Assembly (NCBI RefSeq): GCF_027596085.1
Contig: NC_072465.1
Span: 21,410,707 to 21,474,706 of the forward strand
Length of the DNA stretch: 64,000 nucleotides
From: Anoplopoma fimbria
Lineage: Eukaryota > Chordata > Actinopteri > Perciformes > Anoplopomatidae
Reading direction: 5' to 3'
Position numbers and translations under genes: made by a program. A model generated the notes under the pieces. It was not told where the DNA came from. It worked only from the letters and a program-made list of their open reading frames with translations, and did no database searches. Positions 11,011 to 24,999 of this stretch are shown here, piece by piece (position 1 is the stretch's first letter; each line of letters starts with the position of its first letter).

Positions 11011-12013
11011 GTAAGCAGAGAGAACATCCTCAAGTCGCTCCTGTTTTCTACTCCCCAGCTGGTTTCCCGTCCCGCGGATAATATTTCACTGATCCCCTGA
11101 AACTCTGCGCCACTGCTGCCAAGGTGTGGTGGCCAGAGGTTCAAGACCTCTAAGCCAATTAAACACAGCGCAGATAACAAGTTTGTCCACTGCATGAGGT
11201 GTCAACATTTAAACCCTGCTGTTACAGTAACACGTTGCTATGGAAAAGTGCATGCAAAGTCCGGCATTAATATAACTTTATTCATCGAAGAACAATTCTT
11301 GATTATTAAAAAAAACTAAAAAATGTCATCTGTTTATATACCCTCAGATTTCTTAGACTCAGTTAAGGTATAAGGAGTTTTAGAATTAAATATTTAATTA
11401 ATATATTTTTTTTGTTTACTTGTTATTCAGTGAACATTACTGGGGTTCTGTATTTCTCTCATACAGTAGAGATATTGTAAATTACACATAATCTTGCTGC
11501 CAGTGAATTAATGTCATTTTGAATCATTAAAGCAAATGACTGTATGTTTTGATTACAATTAATTTGTGTTTTCTTTTGATACAGTAGATATACTGTAAAG
11601 TGTACATGAGTTTGCCGCCAAAGTTGCTGCTGTGATATACTGTATGTTTAAGCAATGGTTGATATCCCAATGTTGCTATGTGTAAAAATCATTGTATATG
11701 TTTCTGCTTTTAAGATCATCTGACAAAAAAAAAATGTACTTTAATATCCACAAACGCAATTTATAAAAAATGTCTTCCCATAAAGCATTTTGCACGAATA
11801 CCTTCTGCATTTAAAAAAATATTATTTGTCTGAAGAATTCAGAGAAATATTAATTGAATTTCATCCCATCTTGTCTAGTTCACCTTGGCCCAATGTAGTG
11901 TTAAAGTAACAGGCTTACCTGGTTGGCCTTAAGACATCCATTGGCTAATAAACGTCACTCTTAATCATTCTTCAACACACCGTTTTGTGTTTAAGTTTGC
12001 CTAACTGTGCCAG

Positions 12014-12287
12014 AGACCAAGGTCCAAACCTCTCTGACGTTTACGCAGCTGCCCTTGAAGCAGAAGCAGCAGCTACCAAACAGACATCACTTCCAATCAT
12101 CATCACAACCTCTGAGCCCTCAGTGAAAAAGCAGGCTGTCTCAAGTTCTCCAGTTTCACCTCCAAAACTCTCAAAACTCTCAAAACTCTCAAAACCGTCG
12201 TCGGCCTCACCGGTATTCCCTAAGATTCCCATTCACTCTGACCTACGGTATCAAAAATGCAAGTCCTCTCACCCTAACGATAATTGA
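12014..12287 (+). other. Orphan terminal-exon-like open frame, Ser/Pro/Lys rich
   Basis: An open frame following ...TGTGCCAG, ending at TGA 12285-12287, with AATAAA at 12309-12314. Product if read: DQGPNLSDVYAAALEAEAA, then a Ser/Pro stretch including PPKLSKLSKLSK coded by a 9-bp tandem repeat at about 12,165-12,197, then a short basic end. There is no in-frame ATG in the open stretch, so it would need an upstream exon supplying entry phase 2. The candidate segment at 10,883-11,010 exits in phase 1 and does not fit directly. Not recognised; possibly chance. Confidence 0.22.
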
Positions 12288-12319
12288 AAATCAGAGAGGA
12301 GAAAAAAAAATAAAAAATC

Positions 12320-14770
12320 ACTGCATGTTTTTTAAGCCATTATCTTTTTTTGATGGGCAATTGACTTTGGGAGCGGGGGTGGTGGTGGAGTTTGTCTGTG
12401 CTTGCCAGTAAGAGCTCCGGGGCCTCCTGCCCTGTTCTGCTGTGATGCCTGCGTGCTGAGTTTGGCTTGGCTTGAGTCTCTGCACTTGATGGTTTATTCA
12501 TATTCAGCGGTGCAGGACGCTGTGCCATGAGGTTCCTCTCACACTCAATATGTCTGCGAAGAAGTAACAGAAAGGAGGTTCTGAGTCCCAGTTTTTCCTG
12601 TACGGGCGTTTGAAATGTTTTGCTCTCGTTTTAAAGATCGGAACAGCGATCAGTTTCAAAGTGGACCCACACCACAGACTTTCTCTCTTTCTCCCCTGAA
12701 AGGCAGATGTTTTACAGCTGCCAAACAGCGATTTTACTCAACATCTAAAATGTGTAGTCAGATCTTGTCTGTTGAGTCTGAGTTATTTCTGTTTTTTCTT
12801 AATTTCCGTTCTTTTTGATTCCTGTAGTTTCATCTGTTTCAGTATAGTTTAGTGTCTACTCTTCATTTGCATCAACCCCTGAATTCCTATGGTTTTTTTT
12901 GAGCCTTTATTAAGAGACTGAAGAATAATTAATTACAAATAAAGCTCATTTCCATCTTACTTCAGAGAGCCAACACTGAAAGTATTTCGATGTAAACTAT
13001 GAAAATGTATGCTTTGTATATATTCCAGCCTCCCCTGCAGTCATCACCCATTCCAACAAAAATAAGTGTAGTTGTGCACATGCGCAAACTGCATACAAAC
13101 ACACAAACACGTAGAAAAACGCCACCACTATCGAAATGCCCAATCCCTGCCCGCTCATTGTGTCTAAGGCTTGTGTTCATCAATTAACAAGCCACTTGCC
13201 ATTCAAAAACAAACAACATCAACTTCCCCCTGAAAAGCCCAGTCAAAACAAGCGGCAAAGGCTGGCTTGTCCACTTAATCAAAGCCAGATGTCTCCTCAA
13301 AAGCTATTTCTCTCTTTCCTCACTGCACCCCTTTATCCAATCGCTCATTCTCCCCTTCTCCTCCCCCCACAATCCCTTTCCTGTCTGTGGAGGCGGCTGG
13401 TCCTCAGCAGTCGTGATTTGGCACTCTTGTCGGCTCTCCGTCTGTCCTTCTGTCTTCTGTCTCTCCCTTTCCTTCTTTTCTGTTTTCTAGAGTCAGTGTC
13501 TTGTCAAGCAGGCATGGACCCACGCTGACCCTCCGCAGCATTCACAATCATTCAAGGTGAAAAATTAGACCCACATGGCAAGATGCTTCAAAAAGAAGTG
13601 CCTCTTGCAAAATAACTTCCAGTTGATCTGCCTGCCCATTTGATGTGATGGCGATTTTGAAATACGTGCCACAGCCTGTCTGTCTAACTAAGAGCTCTAG
13701 ACTCCTTTCTGTTTACTTTAGCATGAGCCATGTCCCTCTGGTTACAGCTCTTTGATGAGAGCAGTCTTGTGGCTGTCGACACACCATTCTCAGTTTGTCG
13801 GAGCCGGAGCCAGGCACAGAGTGAACGCTAATTTACTTTTCCACCTCAGTGCCGAGAGAAAACACCCTTTCCCGGAGATGCTAAACAATACAGGCAGGGC
13901 TTTTCTGCTAACTGCTCTTTGGGGGGGGGCATTGGGGCTCGTCGTCCTACTGCTGCTGCTTTCAGCTGGCTATCTTGCTCAAACTCTTTAATCTGGGAAG
14001 CAAATAGCCCCCAGTGTTGTCCTAAGAGCTCATGCACAACTCTGGGAGGCTCAATGGGTCCGTGGAGAGTAGCAACAAAAGCACAAGTCGGCGTGTTTGA
14101 AGTCTGCCTCGTGATTGGCACTAATTTACTGGCTCTTTACCCTCTTTGTACTTTTGAACTTTTTGAATTACATTATGTTGTAATGCATTACAGAATTAGC
14201 GGTGATTTATTCTGCTCCGGAAAAACAGGAACTGCTTTGTCAAAAATGTCAAATGTTCTGCTCTTAGTTGAATTCCTGAGAGTAATTCATTATGGAGTGT
14301 TTAACTCAATCTGAAATTTCCCTTCTTTTCTTCCTTCTTTTCTTTACAGTAGCAAATCCCAACAACTACTAATTTAGTAAGGGCCTTAAGTTTAGAAGCC
14401 TATGCAAGGATTTAATGCAGATTGTTAAAACTGTACTTTTGTAAGGCTTAGCACATTCATCGCATGCCTTTACCTAGGTTAAGTTTTGTGCAACAAGCAT
14501 AATTGAGAACAATAGCTTCATTTGACATTTTCAAAGTAGCACGGGTCACATGTGCCCTGCACTTATATTTAACTTACTGTACCATTAAAATAAATGTTGA
14601 CTACAAGACATTACCAGTGTTGGCTTTGGAAAAAGAAACAGGCTGATGGAGCCCATTTCAAATACAAGAAGATTGGCTTCCCCCAGCCTATTCCTCTATC
14701 AATTCCAGACTTTGTTTTTCTCTGCAAAGCATAACAACCATCACATTTTCAGAAACCCCACCGGTCTGTG
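12320..14770. other. Intergenic sequence without recognisable genes
   Basis: Contains several short open frames on both strands without matching splice sites or familiar domains. A C/T-rich stretch lies at about 13,310-13,500 and a short G-run near 13,920. I see no gene. Confidence 0.45.
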
Positions 14771-14778
14771 CAAAACTG

Positions 14779-15170
14779 TATGGAAACATTGTCAGAATCA
14801 GCTAATCTAAACTATAACTCCACCTAAAATTCATGTTTCAATTTCATTTTTGCCTATTTGAATCATCTACATAGTGCAAAAACATTTAAAAAAAACGACA
14901 TCTAAATTAACATATTTGCAGTTTACAAACTCAAAGTTGTGGTCTACTGATGAATATGACTTCACAACGTCACTGTCCCTAATGTCCCCAATGTATGGAA
15001 ACATTGTCAGAATCAGCTAATCTAAACTATAACTCCACCTAAAATTCATGTTGCAATTTTATTTTTGCCTATTTGAATCATCTAAATTGTGCAAAAACAT
15101 AATAAAACAGACATCTAAATAAACACATTTGCATATACTACTGATGAATAATACTTCACTGTCCCTAATC
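14779..15170. repeat. 215-bp tandem duplication
   Basis: The segment beginning TATGGAAACATTGTCAGAAT at 14,779 recurs at 14,994, an offset of 215 bp, with about 95% visible identity over its first 110 bp. The second copy's trailing part (ACTGATGAATA...TTCACTGTCCCTAAT) matches the end of the first but is shortened by a deletion. It is non-coding. Confidence 0.9.
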
Positions 15171-15505
15171 CTTGCTCTTATCAGGCTGACTTGCTGACTA
15201 TGGACGGTGCTTCACTGCTTCACTGGGATTGAAGGGATGGAGGAAGGGGCAGCAGATTCTTGAAGGGGACACTTGTGGGAAGGGAAAAGGTCTCATTGCG
15301 AGAGATCAGCTTGTGTAAACATTCAGGTTAATGAAGCTCAGTGGGCCTAATCCTCAGCCCTCTTTCTCACTCTCCCTCGCCCCGGCCTCAAACCCCTTCA
15401 CCCCTCCCCGGGACCTCCACCCCCCTGTTTCCACCATAATCCCTTGCAGGAGCAGGCACTGTCAATCAAAAGGACCCCAGGGAGGAGGGCATGGTGAGGC
15501 GTGTG

Positions 15506-15507
<2 letters not shown>

Positions 15508-15588
<81 letters not shown>
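15508..15588. repeat. (TG)n microsatellite
   Basis: About 81 bp of TG dinucleotides, intergenic. Confidence 0.97.
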
Positions 15589-15592
<4 letters not shown>

Positions 15593-15599
15593 ATAAAGT

Positions 15600-18500
15600 A
15601 CATTTGGGATTGGATATTACGTGCACAAACCACGATCGTCACGTACCTGTGCACACGCATGCGGGTGCAGAGCGCTTTGAGGTGGGAGTCTGTTGAGGTA
15701 TTTCCATCGAGAGAGTCGTGCTTCTTCAAAACCATATGAGTGGAGAAGGTTGGAAACTCCGGGTCCAGACCTGGACTTTGGGGGTAATAAGCAACACATG
15801 AACCATATATGACGAAGGGGAAATGGGATGAAGGAGCGAAGAGGGGGAGGACGGGAAGGCGGGTTTCCAGTCTAAGCTCTCCAAACACTGACATCACACA
15901 TTGTGGTCAGGCTATCAGACGAAACACACAGAGCTTGAGGATATGTTTTTATACCCTGAAACAACACCACATGATCATAATATATTGGGCCTGTGGAGAA
16001 ATATGTGTTGCAATAATGTGGACTGATAGCTGCTCCTTCTTGTGAAAATAATATTTAGGCTACAGGTTAACAAGTTTGATAAACAATAAACTTTAGAAGG
16101 GATTCAACCTCTCCCAAAACAGGGCTAAATTGTTTGGAATGAACTGGAACGGTGTGTTTGTCTGCCTAAATGTAAGCTGCAATCATTAGCATGTCTGGCT
16201 AACTAGCTTACTGCCTACAGTAATAACAAAGGAAGCTGCCAAGAGTTGGCATATCATTTACTCATTACATTGGATTGTGGGTAACAAGTTACGTCATGTA
16301 GCAATTCCACACTGTTTGGAAGCTACTCTTGGATGCTATTGTTAAGCGCTCTGTCATTTTCTTTTTATTCCAGCTACCCAAGCCAAATATACCCAAGACA
16401 GTGTACGATTGCCAAACACATTGGTTTTTCCTCCTCCTAAAAGTCCTTTCTCTTGTAACATAAAACGTGAAAACTATTGTTTGATAATAACAGCGTCAGC
16501 TAAGGTTAGAACCCCCTTTTCTTCATCTCTTTATAATAATAGCTCTACACTGAAATACAAGAACAATGCTGCTCAGTTTTATCTTCTACATGGATCACTA
16601 CATGTAGCTGTTTCGGGATGCTGACTGTTGTCTCGAGGCACGCAGCTTTGGCATCAGTCTTTTTGCGATGTATAATTTATGCCGCCATAAAGTCCATATT
16701 TGAGATCCCATTTACAGGGTTCTGATTTTAAGACAAGTGAGCTGGAAACATATTAAAAGTCAGCCGATGACAGGATCATAAATCTAATGTTAGCTTCATG
16801 AGTTTGCGGGCTGCAGCTGATAAAATCTGCACGAAACTGTTTTTATTTCAGCTGGAAACATCCATGGTCGCGCGCCCTCAAAATGATAAGCGTGCTCATT
16901 TTACCGAATTACTTTACATTGGTAACACATTACGATATGGTATGAACAAAATTAGTAGTTACTAAACGTTCCTACATATTTCAAGAGTTAAAACTTCCCT
17001 TGGTTATCATTGAATACTGCATACTATGTGAGAGCAGAATGCTTGACAAGCATAGCAATGGTAACTAAGGGGGGGGGCGGTGCTCTGAAAATTCCACCTG
17101 ACTTACCTGTAAAGTGCCACTGAGAGCTTCCACAAGCAACCATGTTTCTTCCTCAGTTACAGAATTTGCCCTGAGGAACTGTAAACAGTGTTAACTAACT
17201 AACACCTTCTCTCCCGCCCCGGCCTGAGCAGTTACAAACCAGCTGGGTAGTGGCCACTAAAAGGACGTCACGAAACAGATACCCGAGGACAAGACCAGCT
17301 TGTATATGTTGGTGTGTGGGCTTATACAGTATGTACAGCAGCTTGTGTGTGGATGGATGTTGTTTTTACTTCCTCCTTGGCCAACTCCCTGTACTGTCTT
17401 CACAGCAACAATGCCATCACAGCCCAAGGACAGAGCCTGAACTGGCCATTCAACTCCACTGTTGCCATATCAGTTCTAGCTCTACATCAGGGAGGGGATG
17501 AGTAAATGTTCACAGCAAGGTTTTTTTTTTCCATAGTTTGAATTTTTTTTTACAAAATGAGGCATTCAGTACCATTAAAGGAACTTAAATGCTTCTGAGG
17601 TGGTTGATGATGTTTCAAATCTGAAATAACTTTATTTAATTCACTTAAACAAAAACACAAAACTGAATGGAACCGTATACGTTTAAATCTGGAGGGCCAG
17701 AACACTGACAGAACCTGCATCTGGAACATTACACTTACCATACATTATATATTACATTATATATTACATTACATTATACATTGAGAATTCCTAAAAAAAT
17801 CAATGTTTCGATTTAGACAAGAATAATCCCTACCAGTCATCACATATGAACAATTGAAGTGTTTGTTAACGTCTGTATCTGCAGACACTTTGCCTTCTGC
17901 CTGTATTTTCTCATTTTGCTGTGTTTGAGACATTTCTGGGTGTCAACCTCAATGAAAATGTAGCAACAAGGTTCTAGATTGCAGCATGTACCCAAGAGGA
18001 AGCTTAGAAAATGTAGTACAGTGTCGAAAAAAGTAAATATAGCTATGAGGAACTGCTAAATCGGCTGGTAATTTACCTGTAGGTTTCATTGACATTTGAC
18101 CCAGTATTCTTATAAAATCTTAAAATATTTAATATATAAGTGCTCTGTTTTCACACATAACACATGGACCAATTGAAGAAATTGGTCCGTTTGCTAAAAT
18201 GAATAAAAAGACAGATAAAACCTTCACTAGTAGATATATATGGTGTGTCGGGCATGCAGGGTAATTTCAAAAGGCCATCGACGGCATGACTAATCATGGC
18301 CGTATTACTTTACTGGCCATATCTGGTCTTTGGTCTCCCTCGTTTTTCTCACAGTTCTCGTTTTTCTGTCGTCTTTACGGATTTCCCTCTTGCCTCCGCC
18401 AAAGATTTGGCTGCTGTTTTATGATGGCATATATTGTGATGATGATGATGATGTATGCTCTAATACGCTTCTCCCTCATTTATTCCTGCTCCCTTAGTTC

Positions 18501-19033
18501 CCATAAATCAGTGCAGATATGGAGCCCGGCTTGGCTGCGTGCCACTCATGCCACAGCAAACGCTCCTCAAGGGACATGTGAGGGCTAAAAACCACGGGGG
18601 CATAAAAGACAAATCAAGCAGTACCTGAATATCATCAAGGTCCAGTTATTTATTTTTACATTAAATTCAATTACAATTACTGATGATCTAAGTCTTTTTA
18701 TAATCTTCTCCCCACTCATAAAGAAATTAGAATGAGACAAATATATTGCCTGCCTCCAACTATTTATTGAACAAGCAGTCACTGAGGATTCTGCTGTAAG
18801 TTTTGGTGGAATAAAATGGGACCCATTAACACCACACAAACCAGTATGACTGAGCTGTCTGAGCGCTTCTGTCAAAGGACTGCTCACCGAAGCCAGATGG
18901 CAGAAAGAGAGAAGGGGTGAGAGAGAGACGGATGACAGAAATTGCCTGAAAGAGTAAGGAAGGAAAAGGGCAGGATGAAAAACTGGGTGGTTTGGGGTTC
19001 CCCTGGCATTCTGCATTACGCTAGCAACACAAA

Positions 19034-19122
<89 letters not shown>

Positions 19123-22100
19123 TGAATCGACACATGAATGCTGAAGTATTCAGCCCAGAATCTGAATCCAACTGCTGGCTCTGATCCAACATTAACATGG
19201 TACAGTCCATACCCTCATGTGGCACCGTGGAGTAAGCCAACTTTCTTCTTCTGTGGTAAAGCTGCTGTGTGGCACCAGAGAATGAAACCAGCAGCATCCC
19301 TCTGCCACTGCCAACTCCTTCTCTTTTTCTCTTATTCTGTGGTGTGGTGACAAGGGCAGCCTGTGATGCAGTGAGGGCCCCTCACTTGACTGAATTATCT
19401 CATCAGGGTCCCTTTATTAGGAACTCAGCAGGCTTATTATTTTTATTATTAACGGCCTGTGTTTTCATCCTCAGGATGCCAGGCTTCAGTGCACACAGCT
19501 GTTTCTCCTCAACTGCTATGTTTTCTTAACTTAAGAGGTGCTTTTGCAAAATGCCGTTCAGATATTTTTCTTCAGCATTCCCCCGCTCTATGCCTATCTT
19601 TTGACTGGTCTGGCTTACTCTTTTTTTTTACTCTTCCTGAGGCAGGATTAGGCCAAGTTTAACAGCCATGTCTCCAGGCTGGAGTGACAGGCTAGTAAAA
19701 TTATGTTGAACACAGCGAGCCAGATAATCATTAAAGTATGAAATAATAAATCCAAGTTTGCCTGGTTTGTCTCAGGCAAGGCACAACAATGTGCTTGAAC
19801 ATTCAAAGTGACAGTAAGAAAGCAATGGATTTCTCAACAGTATATTGACCTTGGTGTGGATTCTTTGTAGAATTTGCAGACATCTATTATGAAATGATGA
19901 TTAAATATACATCATGAAAAAGAAATAAATGTTCACATGAGAAAGAGGAATAAAGGAATTTACTGGTCATGAACAGAAAATTAGACACAGTTCCTCAGAG
20001 AGGCTACATGCTGAAGTCCTACTGGGAAGATTTATGTGGTATATTTTTGTCTATCATTCATCACACCCCCACTGTCTTTCAGAAGAGGGTCTTGAAGTGA
20101 ACATGGAGACATCAGGCTGCCAGCTAATAACCTAGTAGTGGAAGGCTGATCAATAGCACAGCTCAGGTTTCCCAGCTACATCACAGAGAGAAAGTGTAGC
20201 AGCAGCTGTTTAGAGCTTCAGTCTAGAATATGAACTGCAGAGGCATTCCTTAGTGAGGTTTAACATATGGACACTTTGCTCGTGTAAAAGATGACAATTC
20301 AGCTCAAAGGGCAACAAATTCCTTTTTTTGTGAATATCTAGGGCTTGGTCACTTGAACGTAAACATATGTGTGTGTATTAAATGTGCTGGATTTTGAAAA
20401 ACAATGGATGTCTATGTCAAAGAGGAACAAGCTTTATCAGGCTTTAGTTACACAGGCAATACTTGTTAGTCAGATCAATCAATTGTTGTTTATTTAGGCA
20501 GTAAAAAAGTTTGAATATCACTAGATTTATCCTTCAAATGATCACAACATATACATAAAACAAAAGCAATTTATTTAATAGAGCAGCATAATATGTTTTT
20601 CTTAAGCTTAGTTTAAGCTAGTACAAAGGTCATAATAATCAAAACACAGAAACACTGCCAACATTTTTTAGTGACTGCAAAATTTTTCAATGATTCAGAC
20701 CATACAGCCCAGAGCTAGGATCCTGTTCATGAGCTCCCTCACACCATCTGAAGACTGTATTAAAGACAGAGACAACCAGAAACAATTCAAACCGTACAGC
20801 GGAGCTCATGCTGCGTTCAGAAGCAGAAAACATGATTCACACATGGAGACATGCAGACACCCTTGCAGCCGTCAGATTTTATGGATCCCAAAAGTCCCAT
20901 TATTAAAACCCTCCAGCGCATATTCTCCTCCAGCGCATATTCACTGGGCCCAGTGACTCTGGCTCAATATTCCCTATTCCACTGTGCATGTATGGTTTTC
21001 CAAAACTGTTCAAACTTGTCAAAATCACCGTGTGGTTTCACCACCACCTTAGTCTTGGAGGGACTGGAGCAGTATTCCCTGTAGCCAGCGTTAAATCACA
21101 AGAGTGAAAACACAGCATGAAAACCATTTCAGGATAAACGAGATGAATGGGAGACACGAAAAGATGGACTGGAGCAGTACAACACAGTGACAGATTGAGC
21201 AAACGATCTGCTGGGAATGTGTTACGCTCCAGTGACGAATATGATTTGGGTTGTTGTGTCAGCTAAAGAAGTTCAGCTGACGTTAAATGTAAAAAAAACA
21301 TGCTTCTGAGGTTAGATTTACATGACCAAAACTGTGTGAACTATTACTTGACCATCATGTGGCTGAACTTTTTATGCATGTCTTTGTCGTTTTTTTTTTC
21401 CGAAAAGGCCATGCGTAACCATTGAGTCATAGTTTAGTTCTCCTTCACCACAGCTTGACGATGGTAAGACTAGACTTGGTAAAACCAGAAACGGGGGATG
21501 GTCAGTCACAATGTCAAAAAAAAAACACTCAGCATCCATCACTCGAGGTCCCCAGACAATCGGCTTACTTCCCATCCTGTTGGTTTTTCAATAAAGTGAT
21601 TACCTTAATAGAAAGAACAGTGCCTTTTAAAAGCCTCTTTACTTGTCAGATAATTAAATCAACCAATAGAGAATCTGTTCCTGATCAGATACATGAATTA
21701 TTGATGAGTCAATGGTATCTTTTGTAGGGACTCTGGGGGTTTTAATAATTGATGGACTCCATCTGGATTAATGTCTAAGTGTGTGTGTTAATTCATCCAC
21801 CATTTACATCCATCAATCCATGAATACATCATGCTGTTAGACCTTCAGTTGTTCGAAAGCAGCAGCGACAATCGGGGAAGCCAAAGTGCAGCAACCGTGA
21901 CGAGGATTGCTCGTCTGAGTTTGATTGCCCAAACTTTTTCCCCTCAGTTGTGTGCAGAGTTATTAAAGCCAAGCCTCGTGTCCTTCAGTACCCAGTCTGA
22001 GTAATAACAGGGTAATGCAGTAAGTCCAACAGTCTTGTTCTAATTAGGTGTGGTTGTGTGGGGTGTTCCAGCGGCTGTCGACTGCTCACAGACATGACCA

Positions 22101-24770
22101 TAAACACGTTGGACCTCGACGCTCTGTGGATTCGCAGCACAGTCCGCAGGATCGGGATCAGGATCCAACAAGGCCTTTTCTCTTTTGTTTGGCTTTCTGA
22201 GCGGAAGGAAAGAAAACACAACAACCACAGGGGAATGCTGTTGCAAAAATGAAAGTGAGGAAAAATGTAGGGCATAGAGCTCTGTTTTGATCAAAGAAAT
22301 CCAATTTTGAGGAGCTTTCACTCCAAGTCGACTTCTTGGATCCCTGGTGTGAAGATTTCCCTGTTTATTTATGAAGAATCAGAGGAAACTTCTAAGAAAC
22401 CTTGAAGAGAAAAACCTTTAATGTTCGTATCTGTAGGCTGACGTACATTTGGGAAATTACAGTGATTTTTTGCAACTGGAGCTCAATTAAGACCACTAAC
22501 TGGTGTCCTAGCACAATCTGTGGTATCTTACTGACTGGTTTGGGTTTCAATGCGGTCTGCAAAATGACAAAATGATGCACTTTAATGACTGAAGCTTTGA
22601 ACTGACACATTGACAAACTGCCCTCCGCCAATGTTTGGTTTTCACCCGCAAAACATTTGTGACATCCTCATATTTAAGTGCTTGCAGTATGTATAAAGTC
22701 TTACAAAATAAAGACATCTTAATTATCTCTATGTTATCATTGTTCATGTCACATCCTGACGAGTGACCAATAAATAAATGAAGACAGAATTCTGCTACTT
22801 TATAAATGTTAACTTCAATAGCTCTGAATCAAGGACTTTGGGTAGTATTGTCTACTTAAGAACAGATTGCTATTTACTAGACAAGATAATTAAACATTTT
22901 GACAGAGGACAGGCTAATACAAACATTTACACACAGATAAATATATAAACAAACATATATACCTAAATAACAACAATGGGAATGAAAATGTATTTGATTA
23001 AACATAATATTGATCAAATAATCTCACCTCAAATTCTATCTAATTATTTTGATCACATCACATGTTCTTCTTCAGCAGACAAATTTTAACAAGTTGTCAT
23101 GGAAATGTAGATGTGTTAAATTTCCATTTTCTCTGAGCAGTTTAAATACTTTTTGTCCATGTTGGGAATATAATGCAAGAATATAATATTAGTCTTGGAT
23201 TAGTGGATCAAAGATGTGTAATGATAAGTTCCTAGTTATCTGGAAATCTGCATACTGATCTATTTCTTAATTAATTGTTCCTAATCGGTTAAATCAGGGC
23301 ATTATCAGTCACGCCTATCATATTATGTTAGTGTGAGTACATAGTTATGAAGTAAGCTGATGCTAATCATTAATTATCAGCTTGTTCATGATTTCCTCAT
23401 TCACTGAGAGCTACTCAGGATTTTGTGTGCATAATAAGTGTTAATGCTGCGCCTTCCTCTTCTTTTCTCTCGGCGCTTTGTGGGCGGAGTTTTCACACAC
23501 TTTGCAGTGACAAGGCAATGTGCAGCAAGGTGAGGCCTCACTGAAAATCCACTGCCTGGAGCAACCAAGCCGGCCGGAGAGGAAATGAACACATCGCTTC
23601 TTTTTTCACACCTTTACCTTTAACTCTCCCTCCCTCCCTCTTTCTCTCTCCTCATCCACCCCAGGCATCGCACTGATAATCCAAAAGGTCACCTGTGGCC
23701 TCCTTCTCTCGCCCTCCCTTTTTCTTTCTCCTCTACAATGAGAGAAAAAAAGACAAAACAAGCCTGAGGGAGTTTCAGTCCTGATCACCAAGGGCAGGTA
23801 ACTCTGGGAGTCAAGCAAGTGTCTCCTCTTCCCATCGCAATTTTCTCCCACATCATTTCCTTGTTCAAGATTCTTTACTTCATTCATGAAGTTGAAAAGG
23901 TGACAAGGATTATTAAGCGGCTGAAGTATATAATGTTATATACAGTTCGCTGAGCTCTATGAGAGCCTGGTCTCTTAAAATGTACTGAGATAAGAACAAT
24001 GTCTACGCACAAAAAAACATGCTGCATATATAACAAAAACAAGTTTCACAAGTTTTCTAAACCGATAGTCATTGACTGTTGATTTCTCACTAATCTCAGC
24101 GAGAAATGATAAACAACGGTTTCAGTTTGGACTCTTGTTTCTGCAACGGATTACAATTTCAAGTTCCTCTCTTGACTTGCACGCCAAAGTGCAGTGATAA
24201 AGTTGCGTATGTTTGTATAACTACTGCATAGCAAATGACAAACTGAACCGAACGCTGACTCTTCTTATGTTTGCATGAGGGGAGCTAGTTATCTTTAACG
24301 GCTAATAGAGCTAACAGAGCTAACAACCAGCGAAACTGAACACACAGGACTGACAGTTTCTGTTCAGAGGAGGCGTTAAAGAGACAACATGAAGTGTTAC
24401 ACAGTGAGCTGCAGTTTAATGTGACAACACAACAAGTTTGCAATAAATAAACATACCAAAGTACATCAGCTGCCCTGCACTCCCTGTTCCCCAAACACAC
24501 TCTTCTGAGTTCACTTTTCTACTTAGTTTATTGTGTCGACCTAGCAACTTCCTTGGGCCTTTAATGAAAAGTGATGTCATTAAACTGCAAACTAATCCAG
24601 TCTCTGAGTCTTCATATCAATGTATGCTGAGAAAAAAAGACGAGTAAATAATGGTATTCAGGTAAAAGACACTTTTTCACTGTTGTTTAACTTTTAAGAT
24701 TTTACACTTTCCTTCTTGTAAGTCAATATTTATTTCATGCAAAAGGGACATAGAGATAAAGAGTGTCTCT
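15600..24770. other. Long gene-poor intergenic stretch
   Basis: About 9 kb with no exon chain that I can assemble. It contains the (AC)n run at 19,036-19,120, a small ATTACATT-type repeat near 17,740-17,785 and a short direct repeat CTCCAGCGCATATTC near 20,910-20,940. Open frames here lack splice context and known motifs. Confidence 0.45.
19036..19120. repeat. (AC)n microsatellite
   Basis: 85 bp of uninterrupted AC. Confidence 0.97.
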
Positions 24771-24873
24771 CTCCTTCATCCATTAGCCTCCTGCTCAGCT
24801 ATCACTTTTCAAATCATTGATTTGCAGGGATGCTTTCTGTGGCGTTGTGTAAGCTTTAGGTGGGAGGGACGAA

Positions 24874-24897
24874 AGGTCAAAGGTCAAGGGAAGGTCA
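24874..24897 (+). promoter_or_regulatory. Triple AGGTCA nuclear-receptor element (DR1 + DR5)
   Basis: Three perfect AGGTCA half-sites on the same strand: 24,874-24,879, 24,881-24,886 and 24,892-24,897. The first pair is spaced by 1 bp (DR1: RXR, HNF4 and COUP-TF type). The second pair is spaced by 5 bp (DR5, the classical RAR/RXR retinoic acid response element spacing). It sits in a non-repetitive block (about 24,780-24,990), about 10.8 kb upstream of the presumed eya2 first exon. The motif is seen directly; receptor binding and a link to eya2 are inference. Confidence 0.45.
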
Positions 24898-24999
24898 CTC
24901 TCTCATATTTAATTTAGACTCAGTCAATATTAATACAGTCGAAGCAGACGGGTTTACCAATGACAGCAATTTGTCCTTTTTGGTCTTTCTATCAATAAG

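Noticed and set aside
13136..13528. 130-codon plus-strand frame
   Set aside because: It is a chance frame through C/T-rich DNA, ending in low-complexity Leu/Ser/Phe; no splice partners or motif.
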